NCBI RefSeq assembly: GCF_026627505.1
Contig: NZ_JAPNLK010000066.1
Coordinates: 1 to 47,024 of the forward strand
Direction of reading: 5' to 3'
DNA: 47,024 nt
From: Streptomyces sp. H27-H5
GTDB lineage: Bacteria > Actinomycetota > Actinomycetes > Streptomycetales > Streptomycetaceae
The notes beneath the pieces are model-generated. The model was not told the DNA's origin. It ran no database searches and saw only the letters and a list, made by a program, of their open reading frames with translations. The position numbers and the translations under genes are program-made. Position 1 is the first letter of the stretch, and each line of letters opens with the position of its first letter. Below, piece by piece: positions 24,262 through 32,762 of the stretch.

Positions 24262-25304
24262 CCGAGACCGCGCTGGCCGGGGCTTCGGCCCCGGCCGCCG
24301 GCCGCCGGGTCACACCGACCGGCCGCCTCATCCTCCCCGCCGACGCCGACCACAACGTCTGGCTCACCGCCCGCCGCGACGGCCTCGGCTCGTCCGACAT
24401 CGCCGCCATCCTCGGCATCAGCAAGTACGGCAACGCCCTCTCCGTCTACCACGACAAGACCGGCGGTCTCCCGCTGGAGAGCGACGACTCTGAACCGGCC
24501 CTGTGGGGACGCATCGACGAGGAGGGCATCGCCCGCGAATGGGCCCGCCGCAACCGATCCGTCGTCCGCCGCGTCGGCCTCGTCGCGAACATCGACCGAC
24601 CGTGGCAGATGTGCACCCTCGACCGCCGCGTCCTCGAATGCCCACTCGCTGACGGTCGCGAGAAGTGCGCCGTCGAGATCAAGTGCCGCGACAAGATGAA
24701 GGCCGGCCAGTTCCGCAGGGGCGTCGCCGACGACGTCCTCGTCCAGACGCTGTGGCAAGCCGACGTATGCGGCTTCGACCACATCCACGCCGCCGTCCGC
24801 CTCGGCGGCAACGAACTCCGCCAGTTCGTCGTCCGGGTCTCCGAGCACGCCGACCTGATCGCCGACCTGCGCGCGGCGGGCGCCCTGGCCTGGCAGCAGA
24901 TCACCGACCGGCGGCCCCCCGTCCTCGGGGCGGACGCCGACCCGGACGTCCTCCTCGACCTGTACGAGCGGCTCCACCCGGAGCGCGCCGGGGCCGTGGA
25001 CATCACCCGTGACGTCGACACGCAAAACGCCGTCGCCGACTACCTCGACGCGCACAACGACCTGGCCGCGGCCGAGAAGCGAAAGAAGGCGGCGAAGGCC
25101 CGCATCCTCGCGGGCCTCGGCAGCGCGGAAGAGGCCACGGTGCTGGACCGAGTCCACGTGTCGCTCGACGAGCGGTCCAAGGAGTGGGCGGACGTGAAGC
25201 GGCTCGCCGAGCGGTGGCCCGAGGCCTACGCCGACTGCGTCGAGGACCGCACCTACCGCCAGATCAACATCCCCCGCACGGTTCGTGAGGAGCACAACGC
25301 ATGA
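24258..25304 (+). CDS. YqaJ-family viral recombinase (exonuclease)
   Basis: A 348-residue nuclease of the lambda-exonuclease/YqaJ group, which chews duplex ends to give 3' single strands for recombination. GSSDIAAILGISKYG at about 44-58 is the family's first motif; Asp122 and the E140-x-K142 pair in VEIKC form the PD-(D/E)xK site. A helical C-terminal region follows. Its gene overlaps the ERF annealing protein gene, giving a nuclease-annealing pair as in lambda Exo-Beta. Confidence 0.85.
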   Translation: MTETALAGASAPAAGRRVTPTGRLILPADADHNVWLTARRDGLGSSDIAAILGISKYGNALSVYHDKTGGLPLESDDSEPALWGRIDEEGIAREWARRNRSVVRRVGLVANIDRPWQMCTLDRRVLECPLADGREKCAVEIKCRDKMKAGQFRRGVADDVLVQTLWQADVCGFDHIHAAVRLGGNELRQFVVRVSEHADLIADLRAAGALAWQQITDRRPPVLGADADPDVLLDLYERLHPERAGAVDITRDVDTQNAVADYLDAHNDLAAAEKRKKAAKARILAGLGSAEEATVLDRVHVSLDERSKEWADVKRLAERWPEAYADCVEDRTYRQINIPRTVREEHNA

Positions 25305-26086
25305 CGACACTCGCTGAGCGCGCGGCGGCCGCCGCCGGCCGGGCCCCCGAAGCCGGCCAGGACGACGGCCTGCAACTCCCGCAGGAGTACGTCGACCAGT
25401 TCCCGGCGCCGGACCCGATGGCCGGATACGAACCGGGCGACGACGACCCCGAGATGGTCCCCGTCCACCTTGCCTGGCTGCGGGTCCGCAAGGAGATCCG
25501 GGCCATCGCCAAGGGCGAGCAGTACAACGGCGGCGGCACCCGCTTCAACTTCCGTGGCGTCGACACCGTGGTGAACACCTTCGGGCCCGTCACGCTCAAG
25601 CACGGCATCAATGTCCTGCCCGTCCGCGTCGAGGCGTCCTATCGGGATACCACGACGTCCAAGGGCTCCAAGATGCGCGAGTGCACCGTCACGGTGACGT
25701 GGCAGATCATCGGGCCGAAGGGTGACGACCTCACCCTCCAGACGCAGGGCGAGGCCCTCGACTCCGCCGACAAGGGCACCGCGAAAGCACAGTCGGTGGC
25801 ACTGCGGGTGCTGCTCCTGACGTCGGGTCTGACGCCGACGCACGACAAGGACCCGGACGCCTCGTACATCGAGCGCGGCAACGAGGCGCCGGCCCGGTCG
25901 GCTGACTCCTACCGCGACGAGATCCTCAACCCGAAGACCAGCCAAGGCCGGTTGCAGCAGATCGGATACGAGCTGGACAACCTGCGGATGATGGGCGCGA
26001 AGGTCGTCAACGAGGTGGGCGAGCAGGAGACGCTCGACTCCCTCGGCCGGCGGATCTACGGCGAGCGTGCTGGCGGTGCCGCGTGA
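25301..26086 (+). CDS. ERF-family single-strand annealing protein
   Basis: A 261-residue protein matching the ERF (essential recombination function) family of phage annealing proteins: FNFRGVDTVVNTFGPVTLKH and the later GEALDSADKGTAKAQSVALR are the two recognisable blocks, at about residues 83-105 and 148-170. It would coat and anneal single strands made by the YqaJ nuclease. The final 50 residues are a less conserved helical tail. Confidence 0.85.
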   Translation: MTTLAERAAAAAGRAPEAGQDDGLQLPQEYVDQFPAPDPMAGYEPGDDDPEMVPVHLAWLRVRKEIRAIAKGEQYNGGGTRFNFRGVDTVVNTFGPVTLKHGINVLPVRVEASYRDTTTSKGSKMRECTVTVTWQIIGPKGDDLTLQTQGEALDSADKGTAKAQSVALRVLLLTSGLTPTHDKDPDASYIERGNEAPARSADSYRDEILNPKTSQGRLQQIGYELDNLRMMGAKVVNEVGEQETLDSLGRRIYGERAGGAA

Positions 26087-26796
26087 GTTGGCACCTCGGC
26101 CGCCTGGCTGGCTTCGACTTGGAGACGACGGGCGTTGACGTCGAGACCGACCGCATCGTCACCGCGTGCGTCGTCCAGTGCGGCGGCGGGCAGCCCACCG
26201 CATCCGCGTCGTGGATGGCCGACCCGGGGATCGAGATCCCCGAGGGCGCCTCGAACGTCCACGGCATCACCACCGAGCGGGCCCGCGCCGAGGGCAAACC
26301 GGCGGCCGAGGTCGTCGCCGATGTTCTCGCCGCGCTCGGGCAGGTCATCGCCGCCGGGATCCCGATCGTCGCGATGAACGCCCGCTACGACCTCACCCTC
26401 CTCGACCGCGAAGCCCGACGGCACGGCCTGACCCCGCTGCCCGCCGCCCACGTCGTCGACCCGCTGGTCCTCGACAAGCACCTCGACCGGTTCCGCGAGG
26501 GGTCCCGCACCCTCACCGCCCTCTGCGACCACTACGACGTCCGTCTCGACGGCGCGCACAGTGCCGACGCCGACGCGGTCGCCGCATGCCGGCTGGCCTG
26601 GCGCATGGGCTCAACCCGGTCGGACCTGGCCGCGCTGCCGCTGGACACGCTCCACAGCCAGCAGGCGGCGTGGGCCGCCGAGCAGGCCACATCCCTCGCG
26701 GACTACTTCCGCCGGACGCCCGGCAAGGAGCACCAGGCCGACGGCGTCCGGAGCGAGTGGCCCCTCATCCCTCACCAGCAGGACGGAGACCTGTGA
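26083..26796 (+). CDS. DnaQ-like 3'-5' exonuclease (DEDDh)
   Basis: A 237-residue exonuclease. D12 and E14 in FDLETTG, D103 in NARYDLTLL, and H159-x4-D164 in AHSADAD form the DEDDh catalytic set, the class used in polymerase proofreading. Phage copies act in replication or recombination. The GTG start overlaps the ERF gene; its own stop overlaps the next ATG by 1 bp. Confidence 0.85.
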   Translation: MSWHLGRLAGFDLETTGVDVETDRIVTACVVQCGGGQPTASASWMADPGIEIPEGASNVHGITTERARAEGKPAAEVVADVLAALGQVIAAGIPIVAMNARYDLTLLDREARRHGLTPLPAAHVVDPLVLDKHLDRFREGSRTLTALCDHYDVRLDGAHSADADAVAACRLAWRMGSTRSDLAALPLDTLHSQQAAWAAEQATSLADYFRRTPGKEHQADGVRSEWPLIPHQQDGDL

Positions 26797-27125
26797 TGCC
26801 CGTATCCGGACGCCGGCACCAAGCCCTTCAACGCGACAACGCCCAGCTCCTCCAGGACAACGTGCAGCTCCTCCGCGAACTCCGCGAGGTCACCGAGGAA
26901 CGGGACGCCGCCCGCGAGGTCGTCCGCGGACTCTCCGAGCGCAACCAGCAGTTGACCGGCCGGCCCCTCGCGGGCGGCGAGATCGCTCTGGCCCGGGCGC
27001 TCCGCCAGTCCGAGGAGGCCCGCGCGCTGCTGGCCGCGCAGCTCGATCTGCTTCAGGCCGCGAACGAGGGTGCGGCCCGCGAGTCGTACGACGCGGCCAA
27101 GGTCGCCCGGGCGGTGGCGGCATGA
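26796..27125 (+). CDS. Small coiled-coil protein
   Basis: A 109-residue, nearly all-helical protein with a Q/L/E-rich N terminus (ALQRDNAQLLQDNVQLLREL), a likely coiled coil. It lies between the exonuclease and resolvase genes in the recombination module. Function unknown. Confidence 0.65.
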   Translation: MPVSGRRHQALQRDNAQLLQDNVQLLRELREVTEERDAAREVVRGLSERNQQLTGRPLAGGEIALARALRQSEEARALLAAQLDLLQAANEGAARESYDAAKVARAVAA

Positions 27126-27331
27126 GGAACCCGATCACCGCATTGCGGTCCCTGGCCCCGTCCGGCCGGCACCGCACAGCCCCGGGCCCGCTGATCGCAC
27201 TTCCCATGGACGCCGAGCCCGGCCAGTTCGCTCTCTGCCCTGTCGAAGACCGCGAGCAGTACCACGCCGTACAGGCCGACGGCCGGCTGCGCTGCTGGAC
27301 CTGCAACACGGTGACGGAGGCCGGAGCATGA
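27122..27331 (+). CDS. Small CxxC protein
   Basis: A 69-residue protein ending in a short CWTC motif after LRCW. It overlaps both neighbours by 4 bp. It may bind zinc. No family recognised. Confidence 0.6.
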   Translation: MRNPITALRSLAPSGRHRTAPGPLIALPMDAEPGQFALCPVEDREQYHAVQADGRLRCWTCNTVTEAGA

Positions 27332-27780
27332 ACGCCACCCCTGACCTCACCGTCACCGTTCTCAGCCACCGGCCCGCCCCGCAAGGCAGCAAGCGGCACG
27401 TCGGCCGCGGCCGCCTCATCGAGCAGTCCACCCGGGTCAAGCCGTGGCGGGCCGCCGTCGACGAAGCCGTCCGCGCCGCCGTGGCTGGCGCTGTCCCGCT
27501 CGACGGCCCGCTGTCGGTGGAGATCGCGTTCACCGTCCGCAAGCCGGCCTCGGCGCCGAAGACCCGCATCACGTGGCCCACGACCCGTGACAGCGGAGAT
27601 CTCGACAAGCTCCTCCGGTCCACGTTCGACGCGCTCACCACCGCGGGCGCCATCGCGGACGACTCCCGGATCGTCGAGGTCACCGCCCGCAAGATGCACC
27701 CGGGGGAGGGTCTGGACGCCCTCGACGGGCCCGGTGCTGTGATCCGGGTTTGGCGCCTCACTCCGGCGGTGACCGGATGA
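27328..27780 (+). CDS. RusA-family Holliday junction resolvase
   Basis: A 150-residue endodeoxyribonuclease. GDLDKLLRSTFDAL at about 90-103 and IADDSRIVEV at 109-118 carry the conserved acidic residues that bind metal in RusA. RusA cuts four-way junctions that arise in phage recombination and replication. It overlaps the methyltransferase gene. Confidence 0.88.
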   Translation: MNATPDLTVTVLSHRPAPQGSKRHVGRGRLIEQSTRVKPWRAAVDEAVRAAVAGAVPLDGPLSVEIAFTVRKPASAPKTRITWPTTRDSGDLDKLLRSTFDALTTAGAIADDSRIVEVTARKMHPGEGLDALDGPGAVIRVWRLTPAVTG

Positions 27781-28436
27781 GCCGTCCGACGCTCCTCGAT
27801 CTGTGCTGCTGCGCGGGCGGCGCCTCCATGGGCTACCACCGCGCCGGGTTCGACGTCACCGGCGTCGACATCGCGCCCCGGCCGAACTACCCGTTCACGT
27901 TCGTGCAGGCCGACGCGATCGAGTACGTCCGCGAACACGGCCACGAGTACGACGCCATCCACGCGTCGTGGCCGTGCCAGTTCGGGGCCGCGATCACCAA
28001 GGGCACCAACCGGCACCTGCGCAGCCGGTACGTGAACCTGCTCCCCGAAGGCCGTGCGGCGATGCTCGCTACCGGCCGGCCGTACGTCATCGAAAACCCC
28101 GAAGCCCGGCCCGACGTCGTCCTGTGCGGCACGCAGTTCGGGCTCCCGGTCCTCCGCCACCGCCGGATCGAGGTCCACGGCTGGACCCCGATGGCCCTGC
28201 CGCACCCGAAGCACCGCGGCCGGGTTCGGGGTTGGCGTCACGGCCAGTACCACGACGGCCCGTACCTCGCGGTCTACGGCAAGGGCGGCGGCAAGGCCAC
28301 CGTCCCGGAGATGCAGGCCGCGCTCGGCATCGACTGGACCGACGTCCACGAGGAGCTGACCGAAGCCATCCCGCCCGCCTACACCCAGTACCTCGGCGAG
28401 CAGCTCGCCGCCCAACTCCAGGTGGTGACGTCATGA
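27777..28436 (+). CDS. Short DNA cytosine-C5 methyltransferase-like protein
   Basis: A 219-residue protein. LLDLCCCAGGASMGYHRAGF is the SAM-binding motif I; SWPCQ with C67 corresponds to the catalytic PCQ motif, and VIENPEA to the ENV motif. At this length it lacks most of the target-recognition region, as in small phage-type enzymes. It could mark element DNA against host restriction or be a partial enzyme. Activity cannot be judged; motif IV reads WPC rather than PPC. Confidence 0.75.
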   Translation: MSRPTLLDLCCCAGGASMGYHRAGFDVTGVDIAPRPNYPFTFVQADAIEYVREHGHEYDAIHASWPCQFGAAITKGTNRHLRSRYVNLLPEGRAAMLATGRPYVIENPEARPDVVLCGTQFGLPVLRHRRIEVHGWTPMALPHPKHRGRVRGWRHGQYHDGPYLAVYGKGGGKATVPEMQAALGIDWTDVHEELTEAIPPAYTQYLGEQLAAQLQVVTS

Positions 28437-29026
28437 CCCGACCCGCCCGCTCCTCCCACGCACCCGACACCCTCGGCCGAGCCGAGGACTGGCAAGACAA
28501 GGCACTCTGCCGCACCGTCGTCGTCGACCCCGAGGCGTTCTTCCCCACCGGCCGAGCCGCAGCCGGCCAGCAGCAGATCGACGACGCCAAGACGTTCTGC
28601 ATGAGCTGCCCCGTCCGAATGGCCTGCGCCCTCGCCGCCCTCACCGGCGGCTACGACAACGGAGTGTGGGGCGCCCTCGACGAGGTCCAGCGCCGGCGGA
28701 TCCTGCGAACGGATTCGGACGACCGGCGGCAGGCGATCCGGGACGAGTGGGCCCGACTGCGCTTCGATCCGCACTTCGACGCCTACGCGAAGCGGACCGA
28801 GCAGGAGGACAACGGGCACGTCCGTTGGCTCATGAAGAGTACGTCCGTCACCGTTCTCGGACGGAACTGGACCCCGGCGCAACTCGCCCTGACCATCTCC
28901 CAACGCCGGCCCCCGCAGGGAGCCGTCAAGACGACCTGCGGCAGGCCGGGTTGCGTGGCACCCGAGCACGTGGCCGACGACGTCGTCCGTAGGAGCCGCG
29001 GCCGTACCCAGAAGGCCGCGGCGTGA
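28433..29026 (+). CDS. WhiB-family protein with HNH-like C-terminal extension
   Basis: A 197-residue protein. Residues 15-95 are a WhiB domain: C26, C56-x2-C59-x5-C65 ligate an iron-sulfur cluster, and GVWGALDEVQRRR is the usual turn and helix. WhiB proteins are actinobacterial regulators that bind sigma factor; phage WhiBs can override host control. The extra 100 residues end in TTCGRPGCVAPEHV, with C169, C174 and H179, resembling the C-terminal zinc half of HNH endonucleases. The combination is unusual; whether the extension cuts DNA is not known. Confidence 0.8.
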   Translation: MTRPARSSHAPDTLGRAEDWQDKALCRTVVVDPEAFFPTGRAAAGQQQIDDAKTFCMSCPVRMACALAALTGGYDNGVWGALDEVQRRRILRTDSDDRRQAIRDEWARLRFDPHFDAYAKRTEQEDNGHVRWLMKSTSVTVLGRNWTPAQLALTISQRRPPQGAVKTTCGRPGCVAPEHVADDVVRRSRGRTQKAAA

Positions 29027-29253
29027 CCGGCCGCCGCCCACGCCGGGCCCCGCCCCCGCCGGTCGCCGGCCAGCTCCTCGACTGGACCGACAGCAAGCAC
29101 TGGGCCCGCACCCAAGCCCCCTGCCGCTACTGCCGAAAGCCCACGTTCCTCCGCGACGACGACCGGCTCCCCGCAGACAAGGTGTGCGCGGAGAAGGCCA
29201 TCGCCGAGCGCACCGCCCGCACCACTGCCAACTACCAGAACGGAACCCTCTGA
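29023..29253 (+). CDS. Small cysteine-containing protein
   Basis: A 76-residue basic protein with CRYC at about residues 34-37 and a further Cys; it may carry a zinc knuckle. It overlaps WhiB by 4 bp and the next gene by 1 bp. No family recognised. Confidence 0.6.
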   Translation: MTGRRPRRAPPPPVAGQLLDWTDSKHWARTQAPCRYCRKPTFLRDDDRLPADKVCAEKAIAERTARTTANYQNGTL

Positions 29254-29690
29254 TGCCGAAGCTCGCCCCGCACCAGGCCCCCGAGGTCAAGCTCGACGCA
29301 GCCGCCGCCGCCGTCGAAGCGTCCCTCACCACCGAGCAGCGCCGCGGCCTGTTCGAGAAGCCCGGGACCACCGTCGTCGCCATCGTCGAACTCACCTCGA
29401 AGTCCTACACCGGACACGCCGACGGCGAGGAGAAGGAACCCCAGGTAAAGGTCCGCGTGACCGGCTGCGAGGTCGCCCGCTCCACCGACGAGGCCAGCAC
29501 CCTGCTGGAGGCCAAGCGCGCCATGTGGAGGGCCCGCCGCATGGACGGAACCCTCGACGAAGTCGGGCCCGGCCCGCGCGACGCGGAGTCCGTGATCGCC
29601 GACGCGTTCGGCGACTACCCCACCGAGAGCGAGTACCAGGGCTACCAGCGCGCCAAGGCACAGGCCGAACGCGACCAGTTCGTGCGCTGA
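29253..29690 (+). CDS. Phage protein of unknown function
   Basis: A 145-residue acidic protein. Residues 45-75 are strand-rich (VVAIVELTSKSYTGHADGEE) and then charged helices follow. It closes the early operon, before a strong hairpin. No family recognised. Confidence 0.65.
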   Translation: MPKLAPHQAPEVKLDAAAAAVEASLTTEQRRGLFEKPGTTVVAIVELTSKSYTGHADGEEKEPQVKVRVTGCEVARSTDEASTLLEAKRAMWRARRMDGTLDEVGPGPRDAESVIADAFGDYPTESEYQGYQRAKAQAERDQFVR

Positions 29691-29706
29691 CCCCGCCCCC
29701 GTGACC

Positions 29707-29738
29707 GGTCCGGGGCGGACGACTCCCCGCCCCGGACC
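29707..29738 (+). terminator. Hairpin terminator ending the early operon
   Basis: A perfect 12-bp stem (29707-29718 with 29727-29738) and 8-nt loop directly after the last early gene. Confidence 0.8.
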
Positions 29739-29775
29739 ACCACCCGCACTCTGCACCACGAGAAGAGGACCGCAC

Positions 29776-30558
29776 GTGAGGATTCGCCACAGCCGGCTGA
29801 CGAGGGACTTCCTCCAAGTCCCCAACGCCACAGTGCGCGACGACCGCATGAGCCACATGGCCCGCGGCATCCTCGTCGAGCTCCTCAGCCGGCCCGACGG
29901 GTGGAAGACGAGCTGCGACGAGATGTGGCAGGCCTCGGTTGCCAAGCACGGGAAGGACAGCCCCGGCCGCCGGCAGTTCCGCTCTGCCTTCGCAGAACTC
30001 AAGAGCCTCGGCTACCTGCTGTCCGAACGAGAGATCCTTGCGGGCGGTCAGCACGCCACCCTCCTCGTCGTGCAGGACGTTTCCGCAGCTCAGCCCGACG
30101 TACCACAGGGTGGTACGTCAAATAAAGAACACGGTGAGAAGAAGACGGGGGTTAAGAACACTTCCCCCGACGCCTCCAGCGACGACGAAGACGAGCACCA
30201 CCTCGCCGCGTTCGGCGCCTTCTGGATCGTCTACCCCAAGAAGATCCACATGGTGAAGGCCAAGACCGAATGGATCGCCGCGATCCGCAAGGGCATCGAC
30301 CCCAGCCTCATGGTCACCGCCGCCCAGGCCTACGCCCGCGAAGTCGCCGGCAAAGACCCCCAATACACGAGCTACCCGGCGAACTGGCTGGCGAACGAGC
30401 GGTACCACGACGAGTACCCCGAACCCGACCTGCGGCCCGCGCTCCGCTCCGTGCCCACTCCCGCGCCCAGCCCGGCCGCCGCACGCCGCAACGCCAGCCG
30501 CAACGTCCTCGACCGCCTCGCCGACGAACTCCGCGCCGCAGCAGGAGGAGACCAGTGA
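29776..30558 (+). CDS. Phage replication-type protein with N-terminal HTH
   Basis: A 260-residue protein. The N-terminal 100 residues look like a winged-helix domain (CDEMWQASVAKHGKDSPGRR, then FAELKSLGYLLSE), followed by a charged linker and a C-terminal domain with AFGAFWIVYPKK and YPANWLANERYHDEY. The last pattern is typical of phage replisome-organiser proteins related to lambda O and DnaD. The GTG at 29776 has AGAGGAC upstream. It would recruit replication proteins to the element origin. Confidence 0.75.
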   Translation: MRIRHSRLTRDFLQVPNATVRDDRMSHMARGILVELLSRPDGWKTSCDEMWQASVAKHGKDSPGRRQFRSAFAELKSLGYLLSEREILAGGQHATLLVVQDVSAAQPDVPQGGTSNKEHGEKKTGVKNTSPDASSDDEDEHHLAAFGAFWIVYPKKIHMVKAKTEWIAAIRKGIDPSLMVTAAQAYAREVAGKDPQYTSYPANWLANERYHDEYPEPDLRPALRSVPTPAPSPAAARRNASRNVLDRLADELRAAAGGDQ

Positions 30559-31235
30559 ACCCCGACGAAATCCCCCAGCTCCTCAAGCAAGTCAGCTACG
30601 CCGACCCCCGCGTCCTCCCCGACGACGAGCACGAGATCGTCGGACTCGCCGCACTGTGGGCCGAAGTCCTCAAGGACGTCCCCGCCCAGTACGCCATGTA
30701 CGCCGTCGGCAAGCACTACGCCACGTCTCCGTTCCCCATCAAGCCGTCCGACATCTCTACCCGCTGGCAAGCCGTTGTCCGTGACCGCATGGACCGGCAC
30801 ACCGGCACCCTCGAACCCACCCAGCATCCCGAGCTGGACCCCGACGACGCCGAGGGGTTCGTCCGCGCACTGCGCGCCGAACGTCAGGCCGTGGTCATGG
30901 GCGAGGTCGCCCCCATGCCGCTGAAAGCAATCACCGGAGCCGTGCCGCCCGAGGTGCAGAAGCGCCTCGACCAGATCGGCCAGTACATGCCCGAGCACGT
31001 CCGCGAGCAACTCGCCACGTACCGGCCGCAGAAGGCCCAACGCGAATCCACCGTCCGTCGGCGCCAGCCCGACCCCCTCACCGTCCCCTGCCCCTGGTGT
31101 GACGCCGCCGTGGACCAAGCCTGCCGGGGCCGTCGCATCACCCCCGGCCGTGACCCGGAGAGCAAGCGGCAGGGGGGCAGGGCCCCGCACCCGTCCCGCG
31201 TCGATGCCGCCCGCGCCCACCTTCACGCCGCGTAG
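30555..31235 (+). CDS. Replication-associated protein with zinc motif
   Basis: A 226-residue protein paired by 4-bp overlap with the replication protein. The N-terminal half is helical and could be a helicase-loader-like domain (position argues for this; sequence does not prove it). The C-terminal 60 residues have CPWCDAAVDQAC and HPSRVDAA, a CPxC...C...HxxR zinc motif shared with the protein at 40874. GGAGGAG precedes the GTG. Confidence 0.65.
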   Translation: MNPDEIPQLLKQVSYADPRVLPDDEHEIVGLAALWAEVLKDVPAQYAMYAVGKHYATSPFPIKPSDISTRWQAVVRDRMDRHTGTLEPTQHPELDPDDAEGFVRALRAERQAVVMGEVAPMPLKAITGAVPPEVQKRLDQIGQYMPEHVREQLATYRPQKAQRESTVRRRQPDPLTVPCPWCDAAVDQACRGRRITPGRDPESKRQGGRAPHPSRVDAARAHLHAA

Positions 31236-31244
31236 GAGCCGACC

Positions 31245-31553
31245 GTGAACGACATCGAACCAGCCGACGTCCGGGCCATGCGCGAACAAGGCGACCTACG
31301 CGCCTACCTCCGACAGCAGATCACCACCGGCCGCGACCGCGGCAAGCCCCCACCCGCGACCGCCCCGGAGCCGAACCCGCACCGCATCCCGGGCGCCTGG
31401 CCCACCGGCAGCCAGCCACCCCAGCCGATACCCGAAGCCCCGGCCGGCGCCTGGGAGGCAGCCCTCCACCGCCTACGCACCGGCACCCAAACCGGCATCC
31501 GCTGCGAATGCCGAGCCTGCGACCCCACCACCGGCAGCCACCCCGCCGCCTGA
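31245..31553 (+). CDS. Proline-rich small protein with CxCxxC
   Basis: A 102-residue protein. The middle is proline-rich and disordered; the C-terminal CECRACDP is a probable metal site. TAGGAG precedes the GTG. Function unknown. Confidence 0.6.
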   Translation: MNDIEPADVRAMREQGDLRAYLRQQITTGRDRGKPPPATAPEPNPHRIPGAWPTGSQPPQPIPEAPAGAWEAALHRLRTGTQTGIRCECRACDPTTGSHPAA

Positions 31554-31613
31554 GCCGCCCGCTGATCCGGTTCTGCCGGCCTCGCACACACCACCCCGAC
31601 AGGAGACCCGCTC

Positions 31614-32027
31614 GTGACCACGCCCGACCTCTGTCCCGACTGCCAGCACGAAGCCCACGACCTCGGCGACCGGGAGTGCGAACAGCCCATCCACCACGGC
31701 CCGAACCGGATGCACCACTGCCTCTGCCTCGCGCGCCCCGGCGCCAACACGGTGTGCCCGCCGCAGATGGACTGCCAGGGCGGCACGCTCGGCTACGCGG
31801 ACGTCTGGTACCTCCAGCGCGGCCACTGCCTCCGGGCCGCCGACGGCCGGACGATCACGCCCGCCGTGCTCCTTGCTCCGCCCGCCGCCGCTCTCTGCCG
31901 GTGCGACCACCGGCGCGACGAGCACATCACCGTGTCCGGACGTCTCCTCTGCGACCGATGCGACCCCGACGCCCCCACCTCGCCCGGCTGCGACGAGTAC
32001 ACGCCCGCCGCCGCCCCGTCCGCCTGA
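31614..32027 (+). CDS. Cysteine-rich protein
   Basis: A 137-residue protein with 13 cysteines in pairs such as CPDCQHE, CRCDHRRDEH and LCDRCDPD. This suggests two or three zinc sites. AGGAG lies before the GTG. Abundant His and Cys favour a zinc-finger role in DNA, RNA or protein binding. No family recognised. Confidence 0.65.
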   Translation: MTTPDLCPDCQHEAHDLGDRECEQPIHHGPNRMHHCLCLARPGANTVCPPQMDCQGGTLGYADVWYLQRGHCLRAADGRTITPAVLLAPPAAALCRCDHRRDEHITVSGRLLCDRCDPDAPTSPGCDEYTPAAAPSA

Positions 32028-32044
32028 CCCCGAAGGAGTCCGTC

Positions 32045-32263
32045 ATGCCCGACTACCGCGTGAGCGGCTACACCACCACTCGCGGCTACCACCTTGACCA
32101 GCCCGACTACACCGTGATCGTGCGTGACGACCCCGACCTCGAACCCGTCGCCGACCGCGCACGCAAGGTCGCGCGGGAGGTGGCCGCCGAGGTACGCAGC
32201 CTGCGCCGCTTCCGTATCGCGCCGGTCATGGACACCCGCCCGCCCGCCGCCCCGTCCGTCTGA
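32045..32263 (+). CDS. Small phage protein
   Basis: A 72-residue protein; its ATG follows AAGGAG. Helical middle (ADRARKVAREVAAEV), with a strand-like N terminus (YHLDQPDYTVIVRDD). The C terminus PPAAPSV is similar to that of the preceding gene (AAAPSA), which hints at duplication of tails. Function unknown. Confidence 0.6.
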   Translation: MPDYRVSGYTTTRGYHLDQPDYTVIVRDDPDLEPVADRARKVAREVAAEVRSLRRFRIAPVMDTRPPAAPSV

Positions 32264-32286
32264 CCCGCCCGAAGGAGACCCCCTAC

Positions 32287-32679
32287 ATGCACCGCGAGAC
32301 CCGCTTTCTCATCTCCCGCAAGCCCTACGCCATCGACCTCGACAGCCTCACCGTGGCCGAACCCGGCCCCCGCGGATCGGTCTGGGCCGGCGTGTCAGCC
32401 GTCTGGTTCCGGCGTCGGCGCGGTGTCACGGTCGCCTGCACCGGCACCCTCCGCGACCTCCAAGACACCACACCCGCCGACGTCCACGCCTTCCTTGCCG
32501 CGCACACCGACGGCCGCTACGGCGGCACCGCCCACGGCCGTTGGGACGGCGAACGGTATTGGGGCGCGCAGGAGCCGTTCCAGATGGCCCTCGACCTGAC
32601 CGTTCTTGAACCCATGCTCGCCGCGTACCCGGACGTGCCGCCCGGCTACGACGGCTGGTGGACGTTCCAGCCCGCCTGA
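32287..32679 (+). CDS. Phage protein of unknown function
   Basis: A 130-residue protein. AAGGAGACC precedes the ATG. It is Trp- and Arg-rich in the middle (SVWAGVSAVWFRRRRGVTVA) with strand-like segments. It ends in a 3' hairpin that closes this sub-operon. Confidence 0.65.
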   Translation: MHRETRFLISRKPYAIDLDSLTVAEPGPRGSVWAGVSAVWFRRRRGVTVACTGTLRDLQDTTPADVHAFLAAHTDGRYGGTAHGRWDGERYWGAQEPFQMALDLTVLEPMLAAYPDVPPGYDGWWTFQPA

Positions 32680-32699
32680 CCCGCCCCTACCGCAGTACC

Positions 32700-32726
32700 G
32701 CCGCCCCGGGGGCTATCCGGGGCGGC
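32700..32726 (+). terminator. Hairpin after the 32287 gene
   Basis: A 10-bp stem (32700-32709 with 32717-32726) with a 7-nt loop. Confidence 0.65.
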
Positions 32727-32762
32727 GGCCCCACCAGCATCGCACCGACCAAGGAGCAGACC

